NCBI RefSeq assembly: GCF_000321225.1
Contig: NW_004450480.1
Coordinates: 1,575,699-1,639,698 of the forward strand
Origin: Odobenus rosmarus divergens
Taxonomy: Eukaryota; Chordata; Mammalia; Carnivora; Odobenidae
Direction of reading: 5' to 3'
Length of the DNA: 64,000 bases
Position 1 is the first letter of the stretch. Each line of letters begins with the position of its first letter. Positions 23,991-35,828 of this stretch are shown piece after piece. The translations under genes were made by a program, and so were the position numbers. The notes beneath the pieces were generated by a model. That model searched no databases. It saw only the letters and a program-made list of their open reading frames with translations, and had not been told where the DNA came from.

Positions 23991-24582
23991 TGTTTACATA
24001 AGATCAGGTTGAATGAGATTTCTTCACCACTTTTAACAATTTCTACTTTCAATAGACCCTTCAAATAAAGATGAAACGACTAAATAAGGAAAGAGTGGGA
24101 ATGGATAATAGTTGTACCAGGAACTTCAGAATGAAAATAGGTATTAGGACTTAGAATAAAATGTAACTCTGAGATTCCTGGGGGCCAAAGCAAAATGGAA
24201 AATGATGCATTGTTAAGACTCATCATCTGATAAAATAAGCTGTGATGAGGGAAAAAAAATCTAGGTGGAATTTAAGTAGCTACTTATGTTTAGGTTGTTG
24301 AAAAGCATAATGGACAGTGACTTCAATAAAAGCTTTTTAAAAGATGTAGAAACATTCTTAGGAAGTCTGTAAAATGAAATAAGAGCATTTTTAAGAAATG
24401 CAATGGAGTTTATCATGATGGCTTAGGGGAATTTGGAAGGTCATTTCATGTGGGCCTTATTTACTGTTAAATAAAATAATTTAAAAGTTATTTCTACATA
24501 AGATTATATGTGACACATATATAGAGATGTACCACTAGGTTCAAAACAAGTAGTCATTCACTCTGTAGTTTATGCTGTGTCA
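23991..24582. other. Noncoding DNA
   Basis: Nothing recognisable before the Can-SINE target site. Confidence 0.4.
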
Positions 24583-24597
24583 CATAACTGGACTTTA

Positions 24598-24799
24598 TTT
24601 TTTTAAATATTTTATTTATTTGTCAGAGAGAGAGAGAGAGAGAGCACAAGCAGGGGGAGCCGCAAGCAGAGGGAGAAGCAGGCTCCCTGCTGAGCAAGGA
24701 GCCCAGTGTGGGACTGGGTCTCAGGACCCTAGGATCATGACCTGAGCCAAAGGTAGATGCTTAACTGACTGAGCTTAACTGACTGACCCAGGTGTCCCG
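24598..24799 (-). mobile_element. Can-SINE with perfect 15-bp target duplication
   Basis: Antisense Can-SINE, 202 bp: T-rich tail, aaatattttatttatttgtc, a GA microsatellite, the body (gagggagaagcaggctccct, gatcatgacctgagcc) and the head (gacccaggtgtcccg). Flanked by cataactggacttta at 24583-24597 and 24800-24814 without mismatch. The head carries an extra 14-bp internal repeat (cttaactgactgag / cttaactgactgac). Confidence 0.97.
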
Positions 24800-24814
24800 C
24801 ATAACTGGACTTTA

Positions 24815-26160
24815 GATTGGTGCATGCATTATGTTTATCCTTTTCAGGATTATTTGAGATTCTTGGATTTGTAGCTTTATATTTTTTATCAAATTGGAAA
24901 ATCTTTAGATATTATTTTTTCAAGTATTTTTTCTGTCTCTCATCTCTCTCTTCGCCTTTGTAACTCCAATTGAACTTATGTTAGACTGCTTGATATTGTC
25001 CTATTGGTCAATAAGGCTGTGTTTCATTTTTCAATATTTTTTCTCTGTGCTTTGCTTTTGATAGTTTTTATTGCTATATTTTCAAGTTCATTACTTTTTT
25101 AATCTCCAGTGTCTAATCTACTGTTAATTACATCAATGAAATTTTTATTGTCAGTGTTGTATTTTCTACCTCTAGATATTTCATTTGGTTTATTTCTCTG
25201 CAATTCATTTCTCTCCTAATTACATTTATGTTTTCCTTTACATCTTTGAGCATGTGAAGCTGCTTTATTATAATTGTTTTAACTCCCTTGACTGTAAAAT
25301 CCATTGTATTTGTCATTTATGGTTGTTTTCAATCAACTGATTTTTCCTTATGGTTATGGATCTCCTGCTTCCTCATCTGCCTAGTAATTTTTATTTTATG
25401 CTGGACATTGTAAATTTTATATATCAAGGGCTGGATATTTTTATACTCCTCTAAGTGTGTTAGACTTGTTCTAGTGGCAAATAAATTGTGATCAGCATAA
25501 TTCTTCTAAGTTTTATTTTTAAGTTATTTTAGAGTGGGCCTATAGTAATATTTACTCTAGGGTAATTTAGCCCTTCTTCTAAAATGTGACTCTCCTGGAG
25601 CCTCTCCTGATTGTCCACGTGTTCACAGAGGTTTTTCTCCTTTGGCTGGTGGAAATTCAAATAATTCTCAGCCGGGAAGTAATTTCTAAGAAATGTTTGG
25701 CTTTCAGATCTCTAGTAATTGTTGTCTCAGAAAATTTGTCATGCCTAGCCTCATGGGATTTCCATCCTACACATATATATGGTATGCCTCAATGGACTCC
25801 TATGCAAATTTCTCAAATATTTCTCTGCATAGGTCTCTTCTTTTGGGCTCTCTGATCTGCAAATTCTATCCTTTTTGGCCTCTCCAATCTTCAGTCTCTA
25901 GTTCCTCAATTCACTGACATTACCTGGCTCCCTTTGTGTTCCCTTTCTGTAACTGCAGTCCAGAAATTACCCTCAACCTAAAGGTCTGGATAATGGTAGG
26001 ACACACTTTGTTTCCTTTCTCCCAGGGATCAAAATCATGAAATTCTTGTCATTAAATATCTAAAATAGCTATTTCCTATATCTTGTCCAGTTTTCTAGTT
26101 GTTAATATTAGGTGGAAGAACAATTCAGATCCTCCTATGCCCTTATGTCTAGAAGCAGGA
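24815..26160 (-). mobile_element. Old LINE (L1M-type) 5'/internal region, tentative
   Basis: A 1.3-kb stretch with antisense phrases I associate with the upstream half of an old mammalian L1: aggattatttgagattcttg, aaatctttagatattatttt, ttagactgcttgatattgtc, ttcaagttcattactttttt, then ctagtaatttttattttatg ctggacattg. No open frame survives. Class is fairly likely; subfamily and exact limits uncertain. Confidence 0.5.
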
Positions 26161-26784
26161 AGTTCACTATGAATTATCATTACTTTTAAAATTCTGTAAT
26201 TATCTTGTAGATAGCACACTAATTTTGCATTTTGTCTCTTTACATAAAGCATTACTTTGAAAGTGATTAAACATATAAATATTTAAAACATAACATAGAT
26301 TTTTCAAAAAGGTCTTGGTGTTTCTTCGTAGTTTAAAAAAATATAGATCGCCTTGGGGGAAAAATGGCAATGACTTCAGGCTCTCCTGACCTCCCTTGAC
26401 CTCTAAAAGGCCTTGGTCTTATCAGGGGGATACTAGTTGTCTCCTTAGTTGAGTTTATTTTGTAATTTTTCATACTGCAGTATTTTATCATCTTTACATT
26501 CTTAGAAATGTGCTTTTGTTTAATGTTCTAAGTTTGGATTTATTTTTTAGGGACCTACTCACAGCAATAGGCTCATCAGACTAATATCTAAGAATTAGAT
26601 TTCAGTTTGTTAATTTACAGACCAACCATAAGCATCAAAGTGCCTTAGTCTACATGAGCAGTGCATTCTCTTCCTGTAGGAGATACAACCTGATGACTCA
26701 TTTATGAGCATGGAACTTGAGCAAAGTGAATAAGGTGAATCAAATCGTTGCTGACATCAGGCCATACATTGTATCACTCGTCTA
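26161..26784. other. AT-rich noncoding DNA
   Basis: Nothing recognisable. Confidence 0.4.
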
Positions 26785-27060
26785 TATAACAAATATTCAT
26801 TGAACACCTACAATATGCCATTTACTTTGTTGAATGCCGTAAACAGGGCAAATGCAGAATCATGCTGTAAGAATTCTTGGGCAAACATTAGACAAGGAGT
26901 AACAGCAGTGTATAAATCTTATGATAGGTACTGTATAAGGATCTATGGGAACTCTTGGGGGCTGTGTATCAAGGGAGAAACTGAAGTAAGCTAGGATAGG
27001 TAAAGCTCTCTGAGAATAGCATATTTAAGTTGAGATATAAAGGATTAACAAGAATTATGT
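26785..27060 (+). repeat. Old mammalian interspersed repeat fragment
   Basis: Begins aacaaatattcattgaacac ctacaatatgcc, continues with aggtaaagctctctgagaat and agttgagatataaaggatta. Same unnamed family as 17575-17770. Confidence 0.45.
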
Positions 27061-27484
27061 GGATAAAGGAAGCAGAAAAACTGATCTAGTTAAGTATTTC
27101 CAAAGTGTGATATTTTTCTCACTGATGGTAGGCAAGAACAGGGTAGGGTATAGATTTTGGAGTAGATGTGAAGGAGGAAAGAGCTAACAGAGAAATCAGT
27201 CATCTCTTTTGACTATGGAACTTTGATGAACACCACCCCACCTTCCCTCAGCCCTGCTTCATGCCATCTCACCTCAACACCATGCATGCACACATTAATA
27301 CATTGTTCATAAATGAAACTTCCCAACCATCTTGTGACTTTTGGGGTGAGGTTGAACCATCAAGAGTAGGGATAGTTAGAAACAGTAGTTCCAGTATCCC
27401 TGTACATTAAAGGACCTCTAACCATATCCATTTGTTCAAATGGCTTGGGAAGAATCAGGTGGAATGGTAGCCTGGAAATGTGAT
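27061..27484. other. Noncoding DNA
   Basis: Nothing recognisable. Confidence 0.35.
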
Positions 27485-27670
27485 TCAGCTGAAGGCAATA
27501 GTTAAGAGCATAGCTCTGGAATTGAAATAATCATTATGTGTTGTATGGTCTTAGGTAAATCTTGGGCCCAGCGTACTTGGGTATATAGTGGGGATAATAA
27601 TAGTACCTATCTCTTGTAGTTACTAGAAGATTTAAATGAGGTGACTAAATGAGATTGAAATGAGGTGTGT
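27485..27670 (-). mobile_element. MIR SINE relic
   Basis: Antisense MIR: atagttaagagcatagctct gg, ttgtatggtcttaggtaaat c, ggggataataatagtaccta, agatttaaatgaggtgac. Confidence 0.7.
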
Positions 27671-27692
27671 TTAAACACAGTGCCTTATTTCT

Positions 27693-27721
27693 TATTTCTT
27701 TTTTTAAGATTTATTTATTTA

Positions 27722-27756
<35 letters not shown>

Positions 27757-28136
27757 ACGATCAGGGGGAGGGGTTAAGGGAGAGGGAGAAAGAGAGAATC
27801 TCAAGCTGACTCCCCACTGAGGAGGGATCCGGATCTGGATGCGGGGCTTGATTCCATGACTATAAGATCATGACCTGAGCCAAAATCAAGAATCAGTCAG
27901 TGGCGCCTGGGTGGCTCAGCTGTTAAGCGTCTGCCTTCGGCTCAGGTCATGATCCCAGGGTGCTGGGATCAAGCCTCACATTGGGCTCCCTGTTCAGTGG
28001 GAAGCCTGCTTCTCCCTCTCCCTCTCCCCTTGCTTGTGTTCCCTCTCTCACTGTGTCTCTCTCTGTCAAATAAATAAATAAAATCTTAAAAAAAAGAGAA
28101 TCAGTCACTTAATCTACTGACCCACACAGGTGCCCC
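27693..28136 (-). mobile_element. Can-SINE (outer), split by a second Can-SINE
   Basis: Antisense Can-SINE whose parts lie at 27693-27899 and 28108-28136. T-rich tail, a (GA)n tract at 27728-27754, then body (gctgactccccactgaggag, gatcatgacctgagccaaaa). The head (ctactgacccacacaggtgc) resumes after the inner insertion. Outer duplication cacagtgc(c/t)ttatttct at 27676-27692 and 28137-28153: 17 bp, one mismatch. Confidence 0.95.
27900..28096 (+). mobile_element. Can-SINE (inner), inserted in an older Can-SINE
   Basis: Complete sense copy of about 197 bp: head ggcgcctgggtggctcagct, B-box-like region ggatcaagcctcacattggg, pyrimidine-rich body, and tail aaataaataaataaaatctt plus A-run. Flanked by agaatcagtca, perfect over 11 bp, at 27889-27899 and 28097-28107. 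Head and body are of the non-canid caniform type as I recall it, which supports an arctoid host. Confidence 0.97.
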
Positions 28137-28153
28137 CACAGTGCTTTATTTCT

Positions 28154-29964
28154 AATGAGTATCTAATAAATGATAGCATTATTATTTTATCCTGCATCAG
28201 AGATAATACCCCAAGAGACCCGATGGAAAACACATTAAACTTATCCATTCATTAATCAGTACACAAATAACAAAAGCTTTTTCCCTCCTCTGAACAGCCT
28301 TACCATAAACACATCTGAAGAGCTCCATAAAGATATCTGGCACATTATGTGGAGACACAGGAAAGACACCATCAAGGTGCTTCCCTAATATGGAATAACA
28401 ACATTAAGTGGATAAGGGATATTTCCATAGTATCCTTTGGACCTTTCAAGATGAGTAGGCATTTTTAAGAGAAAAAGAGAATGTGAGATCTGTTTGTCTT
28501 TTGACCCAAAAGTTTATTGAACAGAAAATGCTCTTACATTTATTTGGTTTTTATATCTTTGATTTCAATTAAGTAGCCTTAAATAGAATGTCCCTTTATT
28601 ACAAAGTATATATAAACACTTCTGTTCTTTTCATTGAAGAACTTATTTTTAGCCATGCATTTTTATAAGTTGATTACATCCTTTATCATATTTAATTGTT
28701 TATACATAATGTCAAATTTTTAATTTATAAAGTTGAATGACATTTTGTTTCAACTGTAGTTGTCTTTTATGTAGACATTTTACAGCAATTGTAAGTGCTT
28801 TGCTGTTTTACTTATCACAGAGATATATAGTTTCTTTTAAAATACATTTATTTAATTTTTGGAACATGAATCAGTTTTAAAGTAAATGAGTAAATATCGG
28901 TCCAGATGTTACATGAATATGTCAAAAAAATCAAGTAGAAGTTTGGGAACATTGATCTTACACATCCATCCTCATAAGAGGCATGGTCTGGCAGTGGGAT
29001 AAGATATTGGAGTTTTGTTGGCTGAGAAGCCTTCACATATGGACATGCTTGGATGAAACACTGCCAACATTTGCCTCTCATAGTTTTTCTTATCCAAGCT
29101 CTCATGAATGACCAATTCTAGCCTCTTTCTGAGTGATGTGTCAAATTCATTTGGGTCATTCCCCAAAATTGCTGGCTTGGGGTTGGAGGGGTAGGGGTAG
29201 AGAAGGGAGTGTCAGATATAAATCAATTTTATAAATTTTCTCTGACCAATTGTACAATGATTTTATACTTAACTACCTCATATTTCTCAGATAATGAGGG
29301 AAGGTTCATTTTTATCAAGGGCAAAAGGATGGATGCATTTTAGTATTGTGGAGGTATTTCTATTTCTATAATGTTCTAAAATAATGTAATCTAACTTTGT
29401 AGGATTGTGGACTCTAATGTCTAATACAGTTTTTTTTTTTTTTAAATAGCATTTTCATGGCAGCTTCATGGCACACAGTTTAAGATAAAGACCCTCACCG
29501 GATGAGAACTAAGTTGTTTTTTAGGAAACAAATTCTGTTAAGTAAAAATAGGAATCTGATGTGAGTACTAATCCACTCAAGGGATTAGTTCACCTTCTGA
29601 AAAGTGGACTTGGGAATTTGAGCATTGGTTCTAATTTCTGAGCATTCTCTTTCAAATCATTAAATTCTTAGTATTCCCTCACACACACTTTTTTTTAAGC
29701 TGATTAGAAAAAGAGCTGTTGATTCTGGCAACTCCTTTAGAGAAGTACCTCAGTGAAGTGTCCACTTTATCTGCAATTATTTGCTTCAGAAATATTTCCC
29801 TTTCATTTACAAAAAAACCCTTAAACTATTATTACAAAATATTTAGTATCAATAGATTTATAAACTCTCAATTTATGAGAATTATTTTTTCAGAAGCACA
29901 CACAGAAAATGCCCACTATTACTAATTAACAATGGAAGCAATTAGAACATAGTGCTCTCCATTG
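28154..29964. other. Unique-looking noncoding DNA
   Basis: T-run at 29430-29442. The minus-strand frames at 28848-29166 shift between two frames and match nothing I recognise. No confident repeat. Confidence 0.4.
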
Positions 29965-31010
29965 AACCAGAAAAAACGTTTCAGCTCCCTGTATATTACC
30001 AAGATCAAATATAAAGAGAAATTAGAAAAATACTGTTTTCATAGGAAATCTTAGTATCTCTTTATTGATCTGTCAAAAGTTGAAAAAACACAAATATTTA
30101 TACATAAATAAAATAAAGATTGGGAGAATAGAACTTACAAGGTGGAATTATATCAGAAAATATATATTCTTTTTAAATATCTGTGAAATATTTATTTGGA
30201 ATATCCACGTTCACTATTTACAAAAATTAAAAGTTAATTACTTATCACATACTACATCATAAGAAAGTATCAATAAATTCCCCAAAGTAGAAAACATACA
30301 GGCTGTATTTTACTACAGTGACATAAAATTAGAAATTAATGGCAATTTAAAAAAGAAATACCCATCCAATTGAAAGTTTAAATGCTGTTCTCCAAATTGG
30401 TATTAGGACAGAGAAGAAATCAAAACAAAATTACACTGTATTTAGGGAAAAAAGGCAGTGATACTCATTATGCAACCTTAAGGCATGAGTTAATTGTAAA
30501 TTTAGGAAAATTACTATTCTCAAGTGATAACTACTCACCTCAAGAAAATTGAAAAAGAAAATGATCCTAAAGAAAAGAGAAGGGAGGAAGACAGATGGAA
30601 GCCAAAATATGAATTGAATAAGAATACAAAGAAAATTCAAGAGTTTATTTTTCCTGCAGGGAAAGAAAGACACTGAGAATACAAAATTCTGAGAAATATA
30701 ATAATATAAACCTCAGAGTTATGTAAATAAATTAGAAATTCCAGATTATTTTTAAATTTGGAATATGTAGACAAGCAGGATAGACTAACAACTTTGAGAA
30801 AAGCAGTTGAAGTCTCAATTACCAGCTGATTTCACAGACGAGTCCTTTCAAATATCCAAGGTACAGCTAATTCCAGCACTTTATAAAATGTTTCAAAGTA
30901 GAGAAAATAAAAAGGAACAGTTTTTCCAAAATTATTTTATAAAGAATATTTAATCCTGAACCCAAAATGATAAATTAAACAAAACAAGAAAAATACAGAG
31001 CCATCACATA
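29965..31010 (+). mobile_element. Old L1 relic: ORF2 region
   Basis: Degraded sense ORF2: tgacataaaattagaaatta at 30320-30339 (endonuclease/RT boundary of L1), ccagctgatttcacagacga at 30821-30840, cactttataaaatgtttcaa agtagagaaaataaaaagg around 30880-30915. Multiple stops and indels. Left limit uncertain. Confidence 0.65.
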
Positions 31011-31920
31011 CAAAGACAGCATCTGTTTCAGGGCTGCATTTTGTGTTTCATTCACTAGTTGATCAGTGGCTGATGGTCACAGTCTAATTCCTGGGCTATT
31101 TTAATTACCGAAACTTTCTGTAGTACATATGTGGCTGCGCTTAGTCCTATTCCAGTGTTTGCAAAAGGCTGGCTGGAATTTCACAACTTGGAGTGCTTTC
31201 TCTGTGTATATACATGAATGAGTGACTGCAGAACTGATTTTTAATACATTAAAATTTCATCCCTAAAATTGGATCCTAGGTCATTTATCAGAGGTTGGAA
31301 GTTGTATTTACATCTTAAGGATCCGGTTATTTATCATTGTTGTAATTTAGGGTTTCCAAATAACCAGGGACTAGGCAGGTATATAAATGATGATAAGGGC
31401 CAGGTAGGAACAGGCAAACTGGAGAATATTACACATGGGTAAACAGTTCCAGCTAATTGGTGCCATTTGGGATGCAGATTAAAACCATCAGAGATTTGCT
31501 TTTCAGCAGAAGCCATAAATGTGGAATTTCTTTGAAATTTTTCTGATTTTTAAGAATTCATAATTAATTCAAATATTTAACAAGAATTACACTGTAAGAC
31601 TCACACTACACTGGACCTGCAAATGTAAACCAAATGTGAATCACAGGCCACCAGTTTGCAAATTTGGCCTGGTCATCTTACATCTGCTAAAACTGAGACC
31701 CTGGTAAGTTAACTGACCCATCTAAGGAGGTCTCACAGACAGGGGCAGGGTTGAGCCTTGAATACTAGTTGCCAAGACTGTTTACACTAAAAACCTATGA
31801 GAAAGCATAACAGAGTGACCTGCTAACCCTGATTCATAGAGTTTAAAATTGTGATGAGTAAAACACTTTTTTTAAGCAGTAATGATAATCCCCATCATAA
31901 GCCAAGAGTTGTGATTTATT
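31011..31920. other. Noncoding DNA
   Basis: No confident repeat or exon. 31640-31810 is somewhat GC-richer and could hold a diverged MIR, which I cannot support. Confidence 0.35.
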
Positions 31921-32480
31921 TTGGTCAAGTTTATTGAAGTATAATTTATATACAATACAGTGTACCTATTCTAAATGTATGGTGAAGTTTTGGCAAATGA
32001 AAACACCACCGTGATCAAGGTGCAGGACATTTCCATCTCTCCACAAAGCTTCCTCCTGCCCCACTGTGGTCACCATGCCTCCCACCAGGCAGCCCCTGGG
32101 AACCAGCAATCTACTTTCTCTCACTACAGATTAAATTTGCCTTTCTTCAAATTTCATGTAAGTAGAGCCATACAGTGTGTAATCTTTTGTGTCTGTTTTA
32201 TTTCACTCAACCTAATGTTTCTGAGATTCATCCATGTTACTGAGTTCATTCCTTTGTAATGCTGAGGCATAGTCCATTATATGAATAAGCCACAATTTGT
32301 CTGATCTCCTGTGATGAAAATTTGGATGTTCCCTGTTTGGAGTTCATAGGAAGAAAGCTACTACAAACATTCTTGTGCAGGTCTTTCTGTGGACATAAGT
32401 CTTCATTCCTCTTGGGTAAATAACCTAAGGGTGAAATTGTTGGTTTTATGGTAAGAGCATGTTTAACTTTATAAAAAGGG
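31921..32480 (-). mobile_element. Old L1 relic: 3' end (L1ME/L1MC-like)
   Basis: Antisense L1 3' region in order: agtttattgaagtataattt atatacaata, caccgtgatcaaggtgcagg, ggaaccagcaatctactttc, tgagattcatccatgttact, ggcatagtccattatatgaa, aacattcttgtgcaggtctt, ctcttgggtaaataaccta. The open frames over it are byproducts. Confidence 0.85.
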
Positions 32481-34464
32481 TTTTTTATATAGCTTATAAA
32501 ATATAAATCTATATTATGTATATTTTTATATATACTTATATATGTCACATTTCGAATTGTGAGTTTAGATAGAATCTGTAGCATGGCTGGAATGCGGAAA
32601 CCCTCTGATCCTTCCTCTGAATTCTCCCACACTTTCCTCTAAGTTCTCATTGACAAGTATAAATGAATATTTACTGTGTCACTGAGTCAGAATTTTCTTT
32701 CAGCAAGGTTTTGGACAGGAACAGAAATGGAAGAGATCTGAGATCACTCCAATAAGAGAGAGCTAGCAAGCAACATCTGCACAATCTCTCTGAAGAGCCC
32801 TTTCTAGGCTTGTGCCTTCTGACTGGTGCCATTAAGATCCATGTCAAAATAATATCCTCCCTCCTCATTTTACCTCCAAATAATCTTCTCACACTCCTGC
32901 CTACCTGTTACCAAAGCAACTCCAGCCAGATGCCTGAGTTTTGTCTGAGAAAGGCTGTCTTAAGATGGATGAGATCCTGAGGACTGCCAAAGCTGAGATT
33001 TACCCCAGTGATCAGTGAGACATGAAAGGTATGCATGAGCTTTCATGCAGATGTGAATGCTGGTCCCAGAGGTGGAATAACAAGTATGCTAAGCCCAGGT
33101 AGTTCATTAAAACTTTCTTGACTCAACAATTTCTCTGAAGATTACTCTAAATATGTGTTTATATAGTACTTATCACCTCTTTTTTTCTTCTAAAAATGAG
33201 ATGCTAAAACCTTTAATCCAAAGGGAAGTCTTAAAAGCTTCAGGATGAGATCACAGAATTGTTTCTCTCCAGGAGTATTTTAGGATGATTGCCATCACCC
33301 GGGAGATGCTCCAGAAAAATCCTCCCTAAAACAGTAAACTCCAGATAATACAATAATGTCATCTAATTGGGAAAAAGTCAATACTTGAGTAAAGTCTGAG
33401 TTATAAAGGTACTTTTAAAAAAAGAAGTGCAGGGTCTTGTTTTTGGTTTATAAAGGCATTTTGATAGTGTCAGAGGGGAGAAAGGCAAGGCATAGATCTC
33501 TGCAGCACATAGACATTGCCATTTTTGATGTATGATGCCAGTGACAGGCATTACTAATTGATCACTGTTTTTAAAGGACTGTTTTTGTTTTTTTTTTTCA
33601 GAGTTGTTTAGTAGTGAAATATACAATGTGGTCCAGAATTTGCTTTTGATACCAAAATTTATTGGACTTTCAGAAAAAAGAGATTGCTATAAATATTATA
33701 AATACAATGAATAGCTGCCTCTATGTGTGTGTGTGTGTGCACGCGCGCATGTTTTGGAAAGAGAGTGGAGTTTTTTTTGAATCTCAGGGAGTTTGATGAG
33801 GCAATTCAGATTATAACATTTTGGTGTTTTGATTGCAAATAAATTATGATTGATGAAAATAAAACAAGGTTTAGAGTCACCATATTCAAGAAAATAAACT
33901 TAACTTTTAAAATATAGAATAAATATCTGACAGAAATGAGCACTGATATATAATTTTTAATAACATTGTTCATCAACTGGGTGTTATATGATATGTTTGA
34001 AAAGTATTTTCTGCAGATAATTAGTGTTAAACTGACAGACTAACTTAGGAGCACTAAGGAATGTTGTAAAAATTATTAGATATTGCTAGCAATTTAACTT
34101 TAAAATATAAATATCTTACTACTTCTCTAAACTCTGGGCTAGTTCCATTAGAGATTTTTACCAGTTCTGCAAAATGAGTTATATAAAAAGGGAGAAGAAA
34201 ATCTATTACCATGTGAAACTACTTTTCTGTGATAACAAAGATTTTTGTCTTCCAAAGTTCACTGCAGAAATAAGCTGCCCTCTCGGTAATTTAAGTCTTA
34301 GCTGTCATTTGTAACTTCCAAACAAAAATTCCTATAGTTGTCAGAAGTATCACCTCATCATTCTCACTGATCTTATAATTTTAAAAATGTTAGAAATTTT
34401 AACTTACAAAAAAGTTGAATTAACAAATTATTATCTGCTTTGTATTTTGTGTTTCCAAGTAGTA
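32481..34464. other. Noncoding DNA
   Basis: TA-rich patch at 32485-32545; T-run at 33588-33598; TG/CG tract listed separately. No repeat of confidence or exon. Confidence 0.4.
33724..33748. repeat. (TG)n/(CG)n alternating tract
   Basis: About eight TG units followed by cacgcgcgc. Alternating purine-pyrimidine tracts of this type can adopt Z-DNA; it is also a likely microsatellite. Confidence 0.9.
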
Positions 34465-34735
34465 TTCATGATGATTGCCCTAGAGCCTTTTAGCTTGGGT
34501 TTAAATCCTAGCCTTGCCATTGGTTAGTTTTGTGACTTTAGGTAAGTTATTACCCAAGCCCTCAGGCCTGAGGTTCCTCTTCTGTAAATTAAGGATGACA
34601 ATAATAATAATACTTACCTCATAGGGTTGGTGCAAGGATTAAGGAAATTTCTATTTGTGAAATACTTAGAGCATTGTTGTGTGTGTGTGTTTGTGTGTGT
34701 GTGTGTTTGTAATAAGTGCTATATGAGGGCCTGGT
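34465..34735 (-). mobile_element. MIR SINE relic with internal TG expansion
   Basis: Antisense MIR in full order: agcttgggtttaaatcctag, ggttagttttgtgactttag gtaagttatta, ttcctcttctgtaaattaag, tacttacctcatagggttgg, gtgaaatacttagagcattg, then a (TG)n expansion at 34678-34710, then aataagtgctatatgagg. Confidence 0.85.
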
Positions 34736-35089
34736 AAATAAAATAAATTATATTTGAAATAAGGGCTTTTTTGCAAAAATAATTCTAAAATCTGTATCTT
34801 ATCCTGTGAGTGTTTAATTAGGCAATAATTACTTAAAATCAGATTATTTATTATTGATGCAATATGTATTACCTAATCAGTTTTGGTTAATATTTTTAGT
34901 CAAAGTGTGTAGATAAAATTACCCATGATTTCATTTGCCCACAATTAATTTTTAAAAATATTCTGATGAAGAGCATTCCAAACTTTACAAAGACATATGT
35001 ATGTATATGTTCTTTTTAACAAAAAACACAATCATATTTAAGACAGTATGACATAGACTGTATGTGGGCAAGATTTTTGCCAGTTTTAT
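34736..35089. other. AT-rich noncoding DNA
   Basis: Nothing recognisable. Confidence 0.35.
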
Positions 35090-35160
35090 TACTGCTGTAT
35101 TTCAGTGTCTAGAATAATGCTTGGTATACAGTAAGTGTTCAATAAGTATTTGTTTAATGG
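35090..35160 (+). mobile_element. L2 LINE 3' tail relic
   Basis: tgtctagaataatgcttggt, atacagtaagtgttcaataa and gtatttgtttaatggaat match the L2 terminus. Confidence 0.65.
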
Positions 35161-35224
35161 AATAAAGTTTTTTATTGTAATAAAAATTTTACTTCATGTA
35201 TTTGAAGATATTTTAATATTGTTA

Positions 35225-35475
35225 AATATTATTCTTCTGATATTGCATATCATTTTTAATGAGTGATTAACATCCTATCTAATTAATATAAATATTTCTT
35301 CATCAACTCCCCCAATGTTGGACATTATCATTACTTCTGTCTTGCTATTATAAACAAATATCGTGACAAGGACTCATAGCAAAATTTGCATTCACTTACG
35401 GTTATTTTCTTAGAGTAACACCTAGAGGTGGCTGACCAATGAATTAGATGGAATTTTAAGGCTTTACTCGGAATT
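35225..35475 (-). mobile_element. Old L1 fragment
   Basis: Antisense phrases of old L1 3' region: ccaatgttggacattatcat, cttgctattataaacaaata, ggttattttcttagagtaac acctagaggtggctg. Diverged. Confidence 0.55.
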
Positions 35476-35607
35476 CTAAGGATTTACTCGGTATTTATTT
35501 AGTAAATATTTACCAAATATCTAACCTGTGCCCTGTACTAGATACCTACTTGGGAATACCATGGTGAATTAAGCAGGTGTAGTCCTATTGTATCGTATAG
35601 TCTAGTG

Positions 35608-35828
35608 CAGAATTTGGTAAACTATGGACCATGGGTCGAACACCACCTAATGGCTTTTTTCCCTCCTAACAAATGAAGTTTTATTGGAACACAGCCACAT
35701 TTACAAGTTTATATACTGTCTGCGCTCTCACATTGCAATGGCGGACTTGGGTAGTTGGGGCAGAGACTGTAGAGCCCACAAAGCTGAAAATGTCTGGCTA
35801 ATTACAGAAAAAATTGACCGATCCAGTC
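35608..35828 (+). mobile_element. hAT-type nonautonomous DNA transposon relic
   Basis: Starts gcagaatttggtaaactatg gaccatggg and ends aaattgaccgatccagtc, the diverged forms of the 'cag..ggcaaact ... tgccgacccctg' terminal repeats. The interior gttttattggaacacagcca and gactgtagagcccacaaagc is characteristic. Family name not certain. Confidence 0.7.

Noticed and set aside
27725..27754. (GA)n as an independent microsatellite
   Set aside because: It is the normal GA/CT-rich part of the Can-SINE tail region and is described there.
27900..27980. tRNA gene call from the SINE head
   Set aside because: The tRNA-like head belongs to the Can-SINE and lacks a complete cloverleaf context.
28848..29166. 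Two overlapping minus-strand frames that look protein-like (NEFDTSLRKRLELVIHE)
   Set aside because: The signal shifts between frames, no acceptor/donor pair fits, no poly(A) or target duplication marks a processed pseudogene, and I recognise no family.
32246..32632. 128-codon minus-strand open frame
   Set aside because: Falls largely in an old L1 3' region read on its own sense strand; remnant or chance, not a host gene.
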